The notes under the pieces were generated by a model, which was not told where the DNA came from, searched no databases, and saw only the letters and a list, made by a program, of their open reading frames with translations. The position numbers and the translations under genes were made by a program. This document shows positions 37,066-46,682 of a DNA stretch of 64,000 nucleotides, one piece after another; positions within the stretch are counted from its first letter, which is position 1, and each line of letters begins with the position of its first letter. Source of the stretch: Nostoc commune NIES-4072 (GTDB lineage Bacteria > Cyanobacteriota > Cyanobacteriia > Cyanobacteriales > Nostocaceae); contig NZ_BDUD01000001.1 of the NCBI RefSeq assembly GCF_003113895.1, forward strand, positions 2,562,713 through 2,626,712, written 5' to 3'.

Positions 37066-37800
37066 ATGAGTCAGAACACTTTTGAAAACATTAAAAAGTC
37101 TTTTCAGCCTAAACTTAGCAGCATAGTTAACATTGGCTTTAGAATAATAAGTATTTTGGTTTTAAGTTATTTATTTTTTATTCCAGCTAAAGGACTTGAG
37201 AAAAATCGACGACTAGATACAACAGAAGTAGGACTTTTAACAATTGTATTATTGTTAAACTCTTCAGTTCTTGAAAGACTAGAAAAATTACAATTTGGTA
37301 GCAATGGAGTCGAATTAAACCTAGTACATAATAAAATTAAAGCTAATATAGAGGCTAGTCAAAAGGAGTCAAAAGCTTTAGCTCTACTAGGGACTTTAAT
37401 AGAAGATGATGAAAACCAAAGAAAGTTTTTTGACTACTTGCTAGACGATGGAGAGCGAACAACTCTGGAACATTTATTTTATGCTGAAAAAGAGCAAAGA
37501 CAGTTTCCGTATAAAAAAGAACAATCCTGTGAGCAAAGATTGAGACATTTACGAGTATTAGGCTTTATTGAACCTTTAACAAATTATCAAATTAATGAAT
37601 TGCCCCCCCAAAGTAATTTAAGAGACTATTTTAAGCTTACTTGTACTGGAAAAATATGTCTGGCTTTAGGTTCTAGTTCAATTGCTCCACAAGACATATT
37701 ACATCAATGTGAAAGTGACTGTCATTGCTACAAAATATTGACTCAGATTATAGAAAAACAAGGTCAATATGGGCTAAAGATGAATAGCATTAATAATTAA
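37066..37800 (+). CDS. Hypothetical membrane protein
   Basis: I do not recognise this 244-residue protein. Two hydrophobic segments (about 20-42 and 54-70) suggest a short membrane hairpin. The rest is charged and probably cytoplasmic: a helical stretch (LEKLQFG to EDDENQRKFF), then CEQRLRHLRVLGFIEPL followed by YFKLTCTGKICLAL, which resembles the recognition helix and wing of a winged-helix domain. A Cys/His cluster (HQCESDCHCYK) near the C-terminus could bind metal. ATG 37066, no clear ribosome-binding site. The gene is AT-rich and lies alone, so it may be a recent arrival. Confidence 0.6.
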   Translation: MSQNTFENIKKSFQPKLSSIVNIGFRIISILVLSYLFFIPAKGLEKNRRLDTTEVGLLTIVLLLNSSVLERLEKLQFGSNGVELNLVHNKIKANIEASQKESKALALLGTLIEDDENQRKFFDYLLDDGERTTLEHLFYAEKEQRQFPYKKEQSCEQRLRHLRVLGFIEPLTNYQINELPPQSNLRDYFKLTCTGKICLALGSSSIAPQDILHQCESDCHCYKILTQIIEKQGQYGLKMNSINN

Positions 37801-37819
37801 GTATCTATCGATAACCCTT

Positions 37820-37848
37820 GTAGAGATGTTGCATTGCAACGTCTCTAC
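37820..37848. repeat. Near-perfect 29-bp inverted repeat
   Basis: Arms GTAGAGATGTTGC and GCAACGTCTCTAC pair with a single G-T wobble around a 3-base centre (ATT). It lies between the convergent ends of the membrane protein and the Ser/Thr kinase and may act as a bidirectional terminator. Confidence 0.75.
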
Positions 37849-37857
37849 ACACGATAA

Positions 37858-40056
37858 CTACATACGTTTTAAATCTTGTAAAACTGCGGTGGCTGATTGA
37901 TAGCGATCGCTAAAATGATAGCAAACCATCTTATCTAAAATTGCCGCTAATTTTTCACTCACTTGCACCGTTTGCCGCCACATAATATTACCCGTTTCAG
38001 GATCTGGGTGGAGGTCTTGGGGTGGTATCCCAGTTATGGCTTGAATAGCAATCATTCCTAAAGCGTAAATGTCACTGCATAAGCGCGGATGACCGGCAAA
38101 TTGCTCTGGAGGTGCATAACCTCGCGTTCCGATGGCTACTGTGGCTAATTCTGTTTGCTCACTACTTGGCGGTTGCATCAATTTGACTGCACCAAAGTCA
38201 ATCAAAACCAACCGATTATCTTGAGCGCATCTAATAATATTAGCCGGTTTGATATCACGATGAATGACTCGATGCTGGTGAACAAATTGTAGAACTTCTA
38301 AAACTTGTTTGAGCATCTCAATTACAAATGATTCGTTCTGCACATTCTGCACAGGCGGTAATTCTTCACTTAGGGTATGTCCCTCGATATATTGTTGAAT
38401 CAAATAAAATTCTTGGTCATCTTCAAAATAAGCAAGTAGTTCGGGAATCTGATGATGTTTACCCAATGATTGTAATATTTCAGCTTCACTATTAAACAAC
38501 CTGCGAGCAACTTGCAAAAATCGGGTATCTTGACGGGCTGGCATTAACTTTTTAACTACACAAATCGGATTACCTGGGCGTTGAGTATCCCGTGCTAAAT
38601 AAGTGCGGCCAAATCCACCTGCACCAAGAACTTGAGAGATTTTGTAGCGTCCACCCAAAAGTAAATCACCTGATTTTATTTCTGGTGAATCAATTGGGGG
38701 AGGAAAATCAAGATATGAGTCGGGAAGTGCTGTTTTATCTTCTAAGAGTATATTTAATTGAGCGATCGCTTCTTGTTGTTTTTCAACTTGCAGAATAATC
38801 ACCTGAGTTTGTCGCTGATTTTGGTGGCTAGTATAAGTAATCACACAGATACTACTAATCACTAAAGCCAGTCCAGAGGGAACTAATGGTATCCATCCGC
38901 CTTGCAAAAACAAAGCAACGCAGATTCCTACTAAGCCAAGTAGAGTTGTCCCGACCACCACTAGCAACAGCAACGGATTTTGCCACCGCCATGCTATAAT
39001 TCCACCTAAAAGCGACCAGCCCCACATCCAAATAAGTTCCGCCCAGTCTGGCCAGTACCAAATTAGAGGTCGCCCATCCAACACTGTACTGATAAGTTGA
39101 CTTGCTATCTGTGCATGAATAAGCAAAGCAGGCATTCTGGGTGGTTGATCTGGCAAAGCACTATAAGGTGTATAAAAGCTACTTTGAGGGTAATTAGCTG
39201 CTGTAGTGCCAATAATTACAAGGCGGTCTTTGATTAAACTGGGTTTGACTTGTCCACTGAGGACTTGTGTGAGGCTTACTTCCTCGGCGAGGCTATTGGG
39301 GTGACGATAATTTAATAATATTTGATAGCCATCTGCATTCAGATGTTCGTAACTACCGGAATTCGGTTGTAAACGCGGAAAGATAATTTTACCTAACTGA
39401 AAATCTCCTTTATTAATAAAGTCATATTTAATGCCTTGTTTATCCAGATAATTAATTGCTATGAGCGCACCAAATGCAAATGATGTTGTACATTTTTTTT
39501 CTGAAGAGTGAACAAATAACAAACTGCGGCGGAGAATTTGGTCGTTTTCATTGTCAGCAACCACATTGCTAAACCCAACATTATCTATAGGAAAATTTGG
39601 AGGTGGTGGAATTTCATCTCTACCCAAGCTGCTGAACAAACAGGTACTGACGATGTTTTCTTGATTTTGTAAATTAGTTACTAAATATTTGTTTTCTGGC
39701 TGGAAAAGATATAAACCAACAATTCGCGGTTGATAAGATTCTATTTTTTTTAATAGCTGATTGATTCTACGAGCTGATATAATCCCTTTGTCTTGTTTGA
39801 GATCCTCGTCAGTGATTTTTACCAGCAAAATCCGCCGTTCAGGTGCTTCTGGCGGACGCGATCGCAACATCTGGTCATAAACTCTTAACTCCCAAGGCTG
39901 CAACCATTTGAGTTCCCGAACTCCCCAGATAAAGGTGGTGACTCCTACACTGGTGACTAAAATCATTTGCAACCAGCTTTTGCTCTTGGAAGTTTCACGG
40001 GAATCCTGAACTTTGACAAAAGACACACGAAATTTTTCTAATAGTCTACTAATCAC
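37858..40056 (-). CDS. CHASE2-domain serine/threonine protein kinase
   Basis: A 732-residue membrane receptor kinase. An N-terminal span (about 27-47) precedes a CHASE2 sensor domain (about 50-320) that faces outward, then three closely spaced spans (about 325-400), a short coiled coil (QVEKQQEAIAQLNILLED), and a Hanks-type kinase domain (about 470-732). Kinase motifs: GAGGFGRTYLA, VVKKLMP with the ATP-binding Lys, HRDIKPANI, and DFG in VLIDFGAVKL, then GTRGYAPPEQ. All catalytic residues are present. The start is GTG at 40056. The signal sensed by CHASE2 is unknown. Transcribed alone. Confidence 0.92.
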   Translation of the reverse strand: MISRLLEKFRVSFVKVQDSRETSKSKSWLQMILVTSVGVTTFIWGVRELKWLQPWELRVYDQMLRSRPPEAPERRILLVKITDEDLKQDKGIISARRINQLLKKIESYQPRIVGLYLFQPENKYLVTNLQNQENIVSTCLFSSLGRDEIPPPPNFPIDNVGFSNVVADNENDQILRRSLLFVHSSEKKCTTSFAFGALIAINYLDKQGIKYDFINKGDFQLGKIIFPRLQPNSGSYEHLNADGYQILLNYRHPNSLAEEVSLTQVLSGQVKPSLIKDRLVIIGTTAANYPQSSFYTPYSALPDQPPRMPALLIHAQIASQLISTVLDGRPLIWYWPDWAELIWMWGWSLLGGIIAWRWQNPLLLLVVVGTTLLGLVGICVALFLQGGWIPLVPSGLALVISSICVITYTSHQNQRQTQVIILQVEKQQEAIAQLNILLEDKTALPDSYLDFPPPIDSPEIKSGDLLLGGRYKISQVLGAGGFGRTYLARDTQRPGNPICVVKKLMPARQDTRFLQVARRLFNSEAEILQSLGKHHQIPELLAYFEDDQEFYLIQQYIEGHTLSEELPPVQNVQNESFVIEMLKQVLEVLQFVHQHRVIHRDIKPANIIRCAQDNRLVLIDFGAVKLMQPPSSEQTELATVAIGTRGYAPPEQFAGHPRLCSDIYALGMIAIQAITGIPPQDLHPDPETGNIMWRQTVQVSEKLAAILDKMVCYHFSDRYQSATAVLQDLKRM

Positions 40057-40208
40057 GGCGTTGCGGCGGTAGCCTGAGTTGGGTAGATGTTGCAGGCGCA
40101 GAAGTTAGTTTTCTGACTCTAGGTTAAAAGCTGATTAACCTAAGCTTCTATATTAATTTAGCAGTTTACTTGCTGCTTAGAGACTAGACAAGCGATTGCG
40201 CTATGCAG

Positions 40209-40493
40209 CTAATCATCTGTTTGAGATATTTGAGCATCTTCAACAGGACTGGCAATTGGGAAAGAAATAGGATTAGTAGATGGGGTTAGTGAATCTAACT
40301 CGGATTGTTCGAGTGATGCTTCAATGCTTGAATTAGCAAAATAGGAGTCAAATATCTTATCATAGTTAGAAGCAACAGCTAAAAAAGCGCCACCCAAAAT
40401 ATAGATAGGTAATGGCAAATTAAATTTTTTTAACCAGTCAAACAGTTCCGCCAAAGCAAACAGCACTAAAAAGCAGGCAAGCCAAACCCTCAT
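40209..40493 (-). CDS. Small hypothetical membrane protein
   Basis: A 94-residue protein with two hydrophobic stretches at the N-terminus (about 3-18 and 28-42) and an acidic, Ser/Pro-rich tail. ATG 40493 is preceded by an AGGGA site, and the composition looks coding. I do not recognise a family. It lies 153 bases upstream of the CHASE2 kinase on the same strand and could share its transcript. Confidence 0.55.
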   Translation of the reverse strand: MRVWLACFLVLFALAELFDWLKKFNLPLPIYILGGAFLAVASNYDKIFDSYFANSSIEASLEQSELDSLTPSTNPISFPIASPVEDAQISQTDD

Positions 40494-40906
40494 GTTTTCA
40501 TTCCCTAGATTGAAACAACTCTATTACTAGCTTAAAGGTTGCCTAATAGTTGATGTAGTACATAATCACCAACTTACAACCTCTATAACTCTAGATAGAT
40601 GTAGTGAGAGTTATAGCATCTGCTATATTCCAATATCTACTATAAAAATTAAAATATATTTAGCTTATGCCTGCAATCGAACAGCCAAGAATTGCATAGC
40701 TCGTTCGTTAGACTCGGCAGTGCCTCAAACTTTCACAGGTAAAACTGGCAACGATATTAGAGGTTTCGTTCCACAGTATAAACCGATGGGAAAACGGATG
40801 GACACGTCGCCAGATTTTTGAAACCTCAGATGTCTCGATTGAGAAATAAAATTTTCCCCTTGTTAAAGATTTAATTGATCGTCTAAAAGCTCAAGAGGTT
40901 ACAGAT
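40494..40906. other. Region upstream of the hybrid histidine kinase
   Basis: 413 bases. The first part is the divergent promoter area. From 40830 an ATG-started frame reads MSRLRNKIFPL and stops, while the kinase frame is open from 40850; the two join if one C is added to the run at 40856-40859. Confidence 0.5.
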
Positions 40907-43900
40907 TTGCGGCAATATTTGGGCGAATACGAGCAAGTAGAAGAAAATCTGCGTCATAGTGAAGCACGCTACCGCTCACTGGCAGAAGCAAGCGCATCCA
41001 TCGTCTGGAGCGCCGGGCCTTGGGGCAACGTTGTTGAAGATATTCCGACTTGGGAGGCGTTTACTGGGCAAAGTCCCGAACAATATAAAGGATGGGGTTG
41101 GGTTGACGCACTGCACCCAGATGACCGTACCTCTGTAAGTGCTATTTGGAGACAGGCTTTTTTTGGACGCAGTGTTGCAGTTGCCGAGTATCGTGTTCTG
41201 CGGCATGACGGCGAATACCGATACATGAAGATACGCGGTGTACCTATACTTGATGAAACAGGCGAAATCGAGGAATGGGTAGGAATGTGCGTAGATATCA
41301 GCGAGAGCAAGCAAGCTGAGGCAGAACGTGAGCAATTACTAGCGTTACTGAAAACAGAACAGACTCACTTGGTTGAGGCTAATGTTCTACTTGATACCCT
41401 CTTCAATAACGCACCTATAGGTATTGGTTTATGGGATGAGAAATTAAGATACGTCCGATTGAATGACGCTTTAGCTGAGATTAACGGTTTTCCCCAAGAT
41501 GTGCATATCGGTAAGACTGTTGCCCAAGTGCTACCAGGGGTAGATTCTACGGTCATGGAAGCTTTTCGCCATGTGATCGAGACGGGAGAATCTGTTGCTC
41601 AAGAAACTAGTGGAGAGACACCCGCCGCGCCTGGAAAGCAGCGATACTGGTCGGTGAATTACTATCCGATTCAACTACCAGGTGATATTACCTGGGTGGG
41701 TGCAATCTGTCAAGAAATTACTGCTCGCAAGCAAGCAGAAGTCGAACGTCAACAGCTATTTGAGCGAGAGCAAGCGGCTCGTGTTGAAGCTGAAGCTGCC
41801 AAAGAGCAAGTTACCAAAATTTTAGAAAGTATCACTGACGGCTTTCTTGCCTTTGATACTGAGTGGCGCTTCACCTACCTCAATCATGAGGGAAGCAGAA
41901 CTCTAGGGCGTTCCTGCGAGGATTTGCTCGGAAAAAATTTATGGTTAGAGTTTCCAGAACTGGCTAATACTAGCTTTGGCCAGCTTTATCAAAGGGCAGT
42001 TGCTCTAGGAACGCCCCTTGAGCTTGAAGATTATTACCCACCCTTTGATGCATGGTTTGCGGTTCGTGCCTATCCTTCACCCACAGGATTATCACTTTAT
42101 TTCCGTAACATTAATGTACGCAAACGGGCAGAGGCAAAACTGCGCGAGAGTGAGGCGTGTTTTCGGCTGATGGCTGAGAATTCAACTGATATTATTTCAC
42201 GCCACAGAGTAGATGGAACTCTTCTGTACATTTCACCAGCTTGCTACACAGTATTGGGGTATCAACCAGAGGAATTAGTAGGTAATCACAGCCAGGAGTT
42301 AGTTCACCCTGATGATTTGGCAGAGATTGCCAGGAATTATCCAGTCAATGCCGATTTACCAGATATTTATACTGTTACTCACCGCGCTCGTCACAAAGAC
42401 GGACATTATATTTGGTTAGAAGCAACTATTCGAGCTATCCGCGATCGCCAAACTAAAGAAATTTTAGAAATGCAAGCGTCTTCGCGGAATATTACAGAGC
42501 GCAAGCAGGTGGAGAAAGAGCAGCGTTTTCTAGCTGAAGCTAGTGAAATTTTGGCTGCATCATTAGACTACGAGACAACCTTAGCTAGTTTAGCGCGTTT
42601 GGTAGTGCCTGAAATAGCTGATTGGTGCTTAGTTGATATTATTTGTGACAATCAATTAGTCCGCCGGGTTACAGCAGCCCATGCCGATCCAAAAAAACAA
42701 GAATTGGTAGAACAGTTACAAAATTATCCACCTGATTTGACACTAAAAAAAGGTATTGCTGAGGTAATAGAGACAGGTAAATCACAAATTACTCATTTTA
42801 TTTCTGATGAACAGATACAAGAGATAAGCCGCAATACCAGTCATCTAAAAATTTTGCAAGAACTAAATCCGACATCCGGCATTAGTGTACCCCTCATAGT
42901 TCGAGGACGGGTGCTAGGAGCTATGACTTTGGTTTCTTCTTCAGGTCGTCGCTACCCTACCAAAAGCCTAATGTTAGCCGAGGAGTTGGCTCGCCGGGCT
43001 GCCGTGGCCGTTGATAATGCTCGACTTTATACAGAAACACAGCAATCTCAACAGGCGGCTTTACGGGCAGCATCTCGCACTGCGCGTCTGCAAGCCATTA
43101 CCGCCGCACTTTCTGAATCTCTGACTCCGGCACAGGTTGCTGAAGTAATGGTAGAGCAAGGTATGGCAGCTTTGGGAGCTAGTTCTGCTTTAGTAGCCCT
43201 AGTGACTAAAAGCGGCACTGAACTAGAAATTGTCCGTGCAGTAGGTTTTGAACAAGAAGCGATGGATACATGGCGTCGATTCTCTATTCATACATCCGCA
43301 CCACTGGCAGAAGCAGTACGAACCAAACAGCCTATCTGGCAGGAGCCGACAACAACAAGGGTTGCTCGTTACTCACATCTAGCTCAGGAGTATGCACGGC
43401 ACAATTATGCAGCTTGGATTTCAATTCCATTGATCATTGAGGGACGAGCCATCGGTGGCATGTCTCTAGCTTTTGCCGAAATTCAGGAGTTTAATCAGGA
43501 TGATCGACCCTTTATTCTGGCATTAGCACAGCAGTGCGCTCAAGCGATGGAACGGGCCCGCCTATACGAGGCAGAGCAAACGGCACGGGAAGCAGCAGAA
43601 AACGCCAACCGAATTAAAGACGAGTTTCTAGCAGTTCTTTCTCATGAATTGCGATCGCCACTCAACCCAATTTTAGGATGGTCTAAGCTACTCCAAACCA
43701 AAAAACTTGATGAAAAGACAGTTCCTCAAGCGCTGAAGACTATTGAGCGAAATGCTAGGTTACAAGCTCAACTGATTGAAGACTTGCTGGATATCTCCCG
43801 GATTTTACAAGGTAAACTTAGCCTGAATATCTACCCAGTTGATTTGACATCTGTGATTTCGGCAGCAATGGAAACAGTGCGGCTGTCAGCAGAAGCGAAG

Positions 43901-44788
43901 TCAATTGAGATGCACATCAGCCTGGAACCACATTTGGGGCAAGTTTTAGGTGATTCTGGCCGATTGCAGCAAATCGTTTGGAACCTGCTCTCAAATGCAG
44001 TTAAGTTTACACCTGCGGGGGGACGGGTTGATATTCGACTGGAACAAGTAAGGAATGGGGAGTGGGGAGTAGGGAGTGGGGAGTGGGGAGTAGGGGGTAA
44101 AGAAATACCAAACCACTCCCCGCTTTATGCTCAAATTATCGTCAGCGACACAGGAAAAGGCATCGATCCTAATTTTCTGCCTTACGTGTTTGAATATTTT
44201 CGCCAAGAGAACAGCAGCACAACCAGAAAGTTTGGTGGACTGGGGTTAGGGTTAGCGATCGTCCGTCACTTAGTCGAACTGCATGGCGGGACAGTGCAGG
44301 TAGAAAGCGAGGGCGAGGATATGGGGGCAACTTTTACAGTAAGACTCCCGTTGATTCAAAATCAATTAGAGATTAAACAGGACATTAGCGACTCAGAGAC
44401 ATCCTCAAATTTAAATGGTGTCAATATTTTAGTAGTGGATGATGATGCAGATACGCGAGAATTTATTGCCTTCTTGCTAGAGCAATATGGGGCAAATGTG
44501 ATAGCAGTGGCATCAGCAAATGAGGCACTAACCGCTTTAAGCCAATCTCTGCCAGATATACTTTTAAGCGATATTGGGATGCCAGAAGTGGATGGATGTA
44601 TGTTCATGCGACAGTTGAGAACACTGCCAGCAGAACAAGGAGGGCAAATTCGAGCGATCGCACTTACCGCCTATGCTGGAGAAATGAACGCCAAGCAAGT
44701 ACTTGCAGCCGGATTTAACAAGCATCTTGCTAAACCAGTAGAGCCAGCCGAATTAGTAGATGCGATCGCTAACTTAATAGCTGAATAA
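40907..44788 (+). CDS. Multi-PAS/GAF hybrid histidine kinase
   Basis: A soluble sensor kinase of 1293 residues. Four PAS/PAC units (about 25-140, 160-280, 300-405, 420-545), two GAF domains (about 555-705 and 730-890), a HisKA domain with phospho-acceptor His913 in LSHELRSPLNP, a HATPase (about 1015-1145: NLLSNAVKFTP, DTGKGIDP, GLGLGLAIVRHL) and a C-terminal receiver with Asp1222 in LLSDIGMPEVDG. The HATPase is interrupted by a Gly/Glu/Trp-rich insert made of GGGGAGT repeats (44049-44103). The TTG at 40907 has no good ribosome-binding site, and a probable upstream start is out of frame, so the 5' end may be mutated. Stimulus unknown. Confidence 0.88.
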   Translation: MRQYLGEYEQVEENLRHSEARYRSLAEASASIVWSAGPWGNVVEDIPTWEAFTGQSPEQYKGWGWVDALHPDDRTSVSAIWRQAFFGRSVAVAEYRVLRHDGEYRYMKIRGVPILDETGEIEEWVGMCVDISESKQAEAEREQLLALLKTEQTHLVEANVLLDTLFNNAPIGIGLWDEKLRYVRLNDALAEINGFPQDVHIGKTVAQVLPGVDSTVMEAFRHVIETGESVAQETSGETPAAPGKQRYWSVNYYPIQLPGDITWVGAICQEITARKQAEVERQQLFEREQAARVEAEAAKEQVTKILESITDGFLAFDTEWRFTYLNHEGSRTLGRSCEDLLGKNLWLEFPELANTSFGQLYQRAVALGTPLELEDYYPPFDAWFAVRAYPSPTGLSLYFRNINVRKRAEAKLRESEACFRLMAENSTDIISRHRVDGTLLYISPACYTVLGYQPEELVGNHSQELVHPDDLAEIARNYPVNADLPDIYTVTHRARHKDGHYIWLEATIRAIRDRQTKEILEMQASSRNITERKQVEKEQRFLAEASEILAASLDYETTLASLARLVVPEIADWCLVDIICDNQLVRRVTAAHADPKKQELVEQLQNYPPDLTLKKGIAEVIETGKSQITHFISDEQIQEISRNTSHLKILQELNPTSGISVPLIVRGRVLGAMTLVSSSGRRYPTKSLMLAEELARRAAVAVDNARLYTETQQSQQAALRAASRTARLQAITAALSESLTPAQVAEVMVEQGMAALGASSALVALVTKSGTELEIVRAVGFEQEAMDTWRRFSIHTSAPLAEAVRTKQPIWQEPTTTRVARYSHLAQEYARHNYAAWISIPLIIEGRAIGGMSLAFAEIQEFNQDDRPFILALAQQCAQAMERARLYEAEQTAREAAENANRIKDEFLAVLSHELRSPLNPILGWSKLLQTKKLDEKTVPQALKTIERNARLQAQLIEDLLDISRILQGKLSLNIYPVDLTSVISAAMETVRLSAEAKSIEMHISLEPHLGQVLGDSGRLQQIVWNLLSNAVKFTPAGGRVDIRLEQVRNGEWGVGSGEWGVGGKEIPNHSPLYAQIIVSDTGKGIDPNFLPYVFEYFRQENSSTTRKFGGLGLGLAIVRHLVELHGGTVQVESEGEDMGATFTVRLPLIQNQLEIKQDISDSETSSNLNGVNILVVDDDADTREFIAFLLEQYGANVIAVASANEALTALSQSLPDILLSDIGMPEVDGCMFMRQLRTLPAEQGGQIRAIALTAYAGEMNAKQVLAAGFNKHLAKPVEPAELVDAIANLIAE
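44049..44103 (+). repeat. GGGGAGT-type tandem repeat inside the kinase gene
   Basis: Units of GGGGAGT and GTAGGGA are read in frame, encoding a stretch like GEWGVGSGEWGVGG between two strands of the ATPase domain. The same unit type occurs in intergenic DNA at about 33900. Confidence 0.8.
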
Positions 44789-45140
44789 ACCTGTCTGTAG
44801 CTGTTAGTTTTCTCAACCTAAAAGTACGTCGGCGTGCCACCTTTTCTAAAACTGATACATCTAATTTAAGTTCGGGAGCAAAAGCTTTAGCAACTTCAGT
44901 TGGGTTTTTTTCAGCCCATTCTCCTACCTTGTCTGCTTCTTCTAAAAATACTCGCACCAATTCGGGATTTTGAGTGACAAATTGACGTCTACCTAGATAA
45001 AAGCCGCCTAGAGTGTTAATTCTTGCTGCATTTCTCAAATTACGAATTGGGATAATTTTTTCCACAAGAGCCAAAAAAGGGTCACTACCTACCCAAACTT
45101 CAACTTTGTCTTGAATAGAATGGCACGCTTGATAAGCGTA
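44769..45140 (-). pseudogene. Remnant of a sulfonate-type substrate-binding protein
   Basis: An open frame without a usable start whose translation aligns with the middle and C-terminal part of the neighbouring binding protein at 45219-46307. VWVGSDPFLALVEK matches VWVTGDPHLALVQK, and GGFYLGRRQFVTQNPELVRVFLEE matches GGYYVGTREFAKENPELLRIVLEE. The N-terminal lobe is missing and the C-terminus departs from the family after RRTFRL. It overlaps the end of the convergent histidine kinase. It looks like the decayed last member of a tandem series of binding-protein genes. The spacer to the next gene holds GGGTGTA-type repeats. Confidence 0.75.
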
Positions 45141-45218
45141 AACCCATGATATTACTGGCTTTTGGGTATAGGGTGTAGGGTGCAGGGTGTAGGGAAAGAA
45201 GAAGATGTTGATTATTCT

Positions 45219-46307
45219 CTACTTTTCACTTATTAGTGTTGGTGGAGTAATAGCTGCATATTCTTGAGGCGTGAGCAATGCTTCTTGAACATCAATCTTT
45301 TTAGGTAAGATTTTTTCGTTATAAAATAAATCTGCAACACTTTGTTGAGCTTTCATCAACTCTGAAGTAATTCCTTTAATTCGATAAGTAGCGCGTCCAG
45401 AAATTATTTCTTGAATGGGCAGATCAATTTTAAGCACTGGTGCTATGAGTTTGGCTACCTCTTTACGATTTGCTTCTGCCCATTGACCGTTTTTATCAAT
45501 TTCTTCTAAGACAATCCGAAGTAATTCAGGATTTTCCTTAGCAAACTCGCGTGTTCCTACATAATATCCGCCTGGGGTTCCAATATTTGTGGCATCTCGC
45601 AGTACACGCGCACCGTGAAGTTTTTGAACCAAAGCTAAGTGAGGATCACCAGTTACCCAAACTGGAATATTTCCCTCAATAAATGCACCACGGGCTTCGA
45701 CATTGGGCATACTTAAAACTTTAATATCACTATATTTTAAACCCACTTCTTTTAAGGCTTGGATGATAAAATAGTGAGAAGCAGAACCTTTTTGAAAGAC
45801 AACTTCTTGACCTTTGATATCAGCTAAAGTTTTAATTGGAGAATTTTTAGGAACTGCGATCGCACTACCTTTACCTGAATTAGGGCCAAGTCTTCTTCCA
45901 GCCAAATAGACGATTTTTGCACCCGCAGCTTGAGCAAAGATGGGAGGAGTTTCTCCAACTGAGCCAATATCAATTTTGCCCACATTCATCGCTTCCATGA
46001 GTTGTGGGCCTTGAGCAAATTGTGACCACTCTACTTTCAAGCCCAAAGGCTCCAAACGTTTTTCTAAAACTCCTCTGACTCTAACTAAATCACCAGAGCT
46101 TTGATACCCTATTCGCAGCAACTTTGTTTTAAAAGTTATAGTCTTAGCCCCTGCTGGTTCTGCTTTAGGATTAGTTGCTGTATTTGTATTAGATACAGTT
46201 GACGTACAACTTATTAAAGTAGTAGATAAAGCTACAAAGCCAGGGATTACAAATAAAGCTATTTTACTAATTACCGTTGTCTTAGTTTCCAAAAAATTAT
46301 TAAACAT
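45219..46307 (-). CDS. Aliphatic sulfonate ABC transporter substrate-binding lipoprotein
   Basis: A 362-residue periplasmic binding protein of the SsuA/TauA (NMT1-like) group. The N-terminal hydrophobic segment (about 15-33) ends in LISC, a lipobox. Family features: LRIGYQSSGDLVRVRGVLEKRLEPLG, FAQGPQLMEAMNVGKIDIGSVGETPPIFAQAAG, and VFQKGSASHYFIIQALKEVG. The ligand is probably a sulfonate or related organosulfur compound, from context. GAGG lies seven bases before ATG 46307. No permease or ATPase is nearby, so it must share a transporter encoded elsewhere. Confidence 0.88.
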   Translation of the reverse strand: MFNNFLETKTTVISKIALFVIPGFVALSTTLISCTSTVSNTNTATNPKAEPAGAKTITFKTKLLRIGYQSSGDLVRVRGVLEKRLEPLGLKVEWSQFAQGPQLMEAMNVGKIDIGSVGETPPIFAQAAGAKIVYLAGRRLGPNSGKGSAIAVPKNSPIKTLADIKGQEVVFQKGSASHYFIIQALKEVGLKYSDIKVLSMPNVEARGAFIEGNIPVWVTGDPHLALVQKLHGARVLRDATNIGTPGGYYVGTREFAKENPELLRIVLEEIDKNGQWAEANRKEVAKLIAPVLKIDLPIQEIISGRATYRIKGITSELMKAQQSVADLFYNEKILPKKIDVQEALLTPQEYAAITPPTLISEK

Positions 46308-46348
46308 TTTTGCACCTCAACTTTTGATTAAATACTGATATCACAACA

Positions 46349-46645
46349 TCAGTTAATAACTCCTGGTTTAGAAGCCAATACTGGAGTTTCATCAGATGGT
46401 ACAAAGAGTGCGCCAAAATATAGAGAAAAGTTCAAAAGCTGTTCATCGGAGAGCTTTTGGTCTTTGAAAATTAAGATGTGGTGATGTCTGGCGACAAGCC
46501 ACTTCGCGTCTACGCGCAGAGCTTGCTTAAGTTGTAATATAACTTCAGGTGTGATCGTTTGACTGGCATCAAGATTGGTAACTATGGCTCCCAAAGGAGC
46601 ATCAATAGACCTAATTTTAACTTCTGTCAAAGTTAAGGTAGGCAT
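46349..46645 (-). pseudogene. Truncated TauD/TfdA-family dioxygenase
   Basis: 98 residues corresponding only to the N-terminal third of a TauD-type 2-oxoglutarate dioxygenase, which would release sulfite from taurine-like sulfonates. DAPLGAIVTNLDAS and DQKLSDEQLLNFSLYFGAL are family-like, but the sequence stops before the iron-binding His-x-Asp, so it cannot be active. ATG 46645 has a good AGGAG site; an in-frame GTG precedes it by one codon. A nine-codon insert (46487-46513, VDAKWLVAR) matches an intergenic repeat at about 36290. Its position between two binding-protein genes suggests a former sulfonate operon. Confidence 0.78.
46487..46513. repeat. 27-bp repeat insert in the tauD remnant
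   Basis: On the coding strand this contains TAGACGCGAAGTGGCTT. The intergenic repeat at 36290-36306 has the same sequence with one change (TAGACACGAAGTGGCTT). Confidence 0.7.
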
Positions 46646-46682
46646 CACATTCTCCTGTATTTTTAGTCTATTCTTGGGATAA

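Noticed and set aside
41365..44607. Several minus-strand frames within the hybrid kinase gene
   Set aside because: They are out-of-frame shadows of a long gene whose domains are clear on the plus strand.
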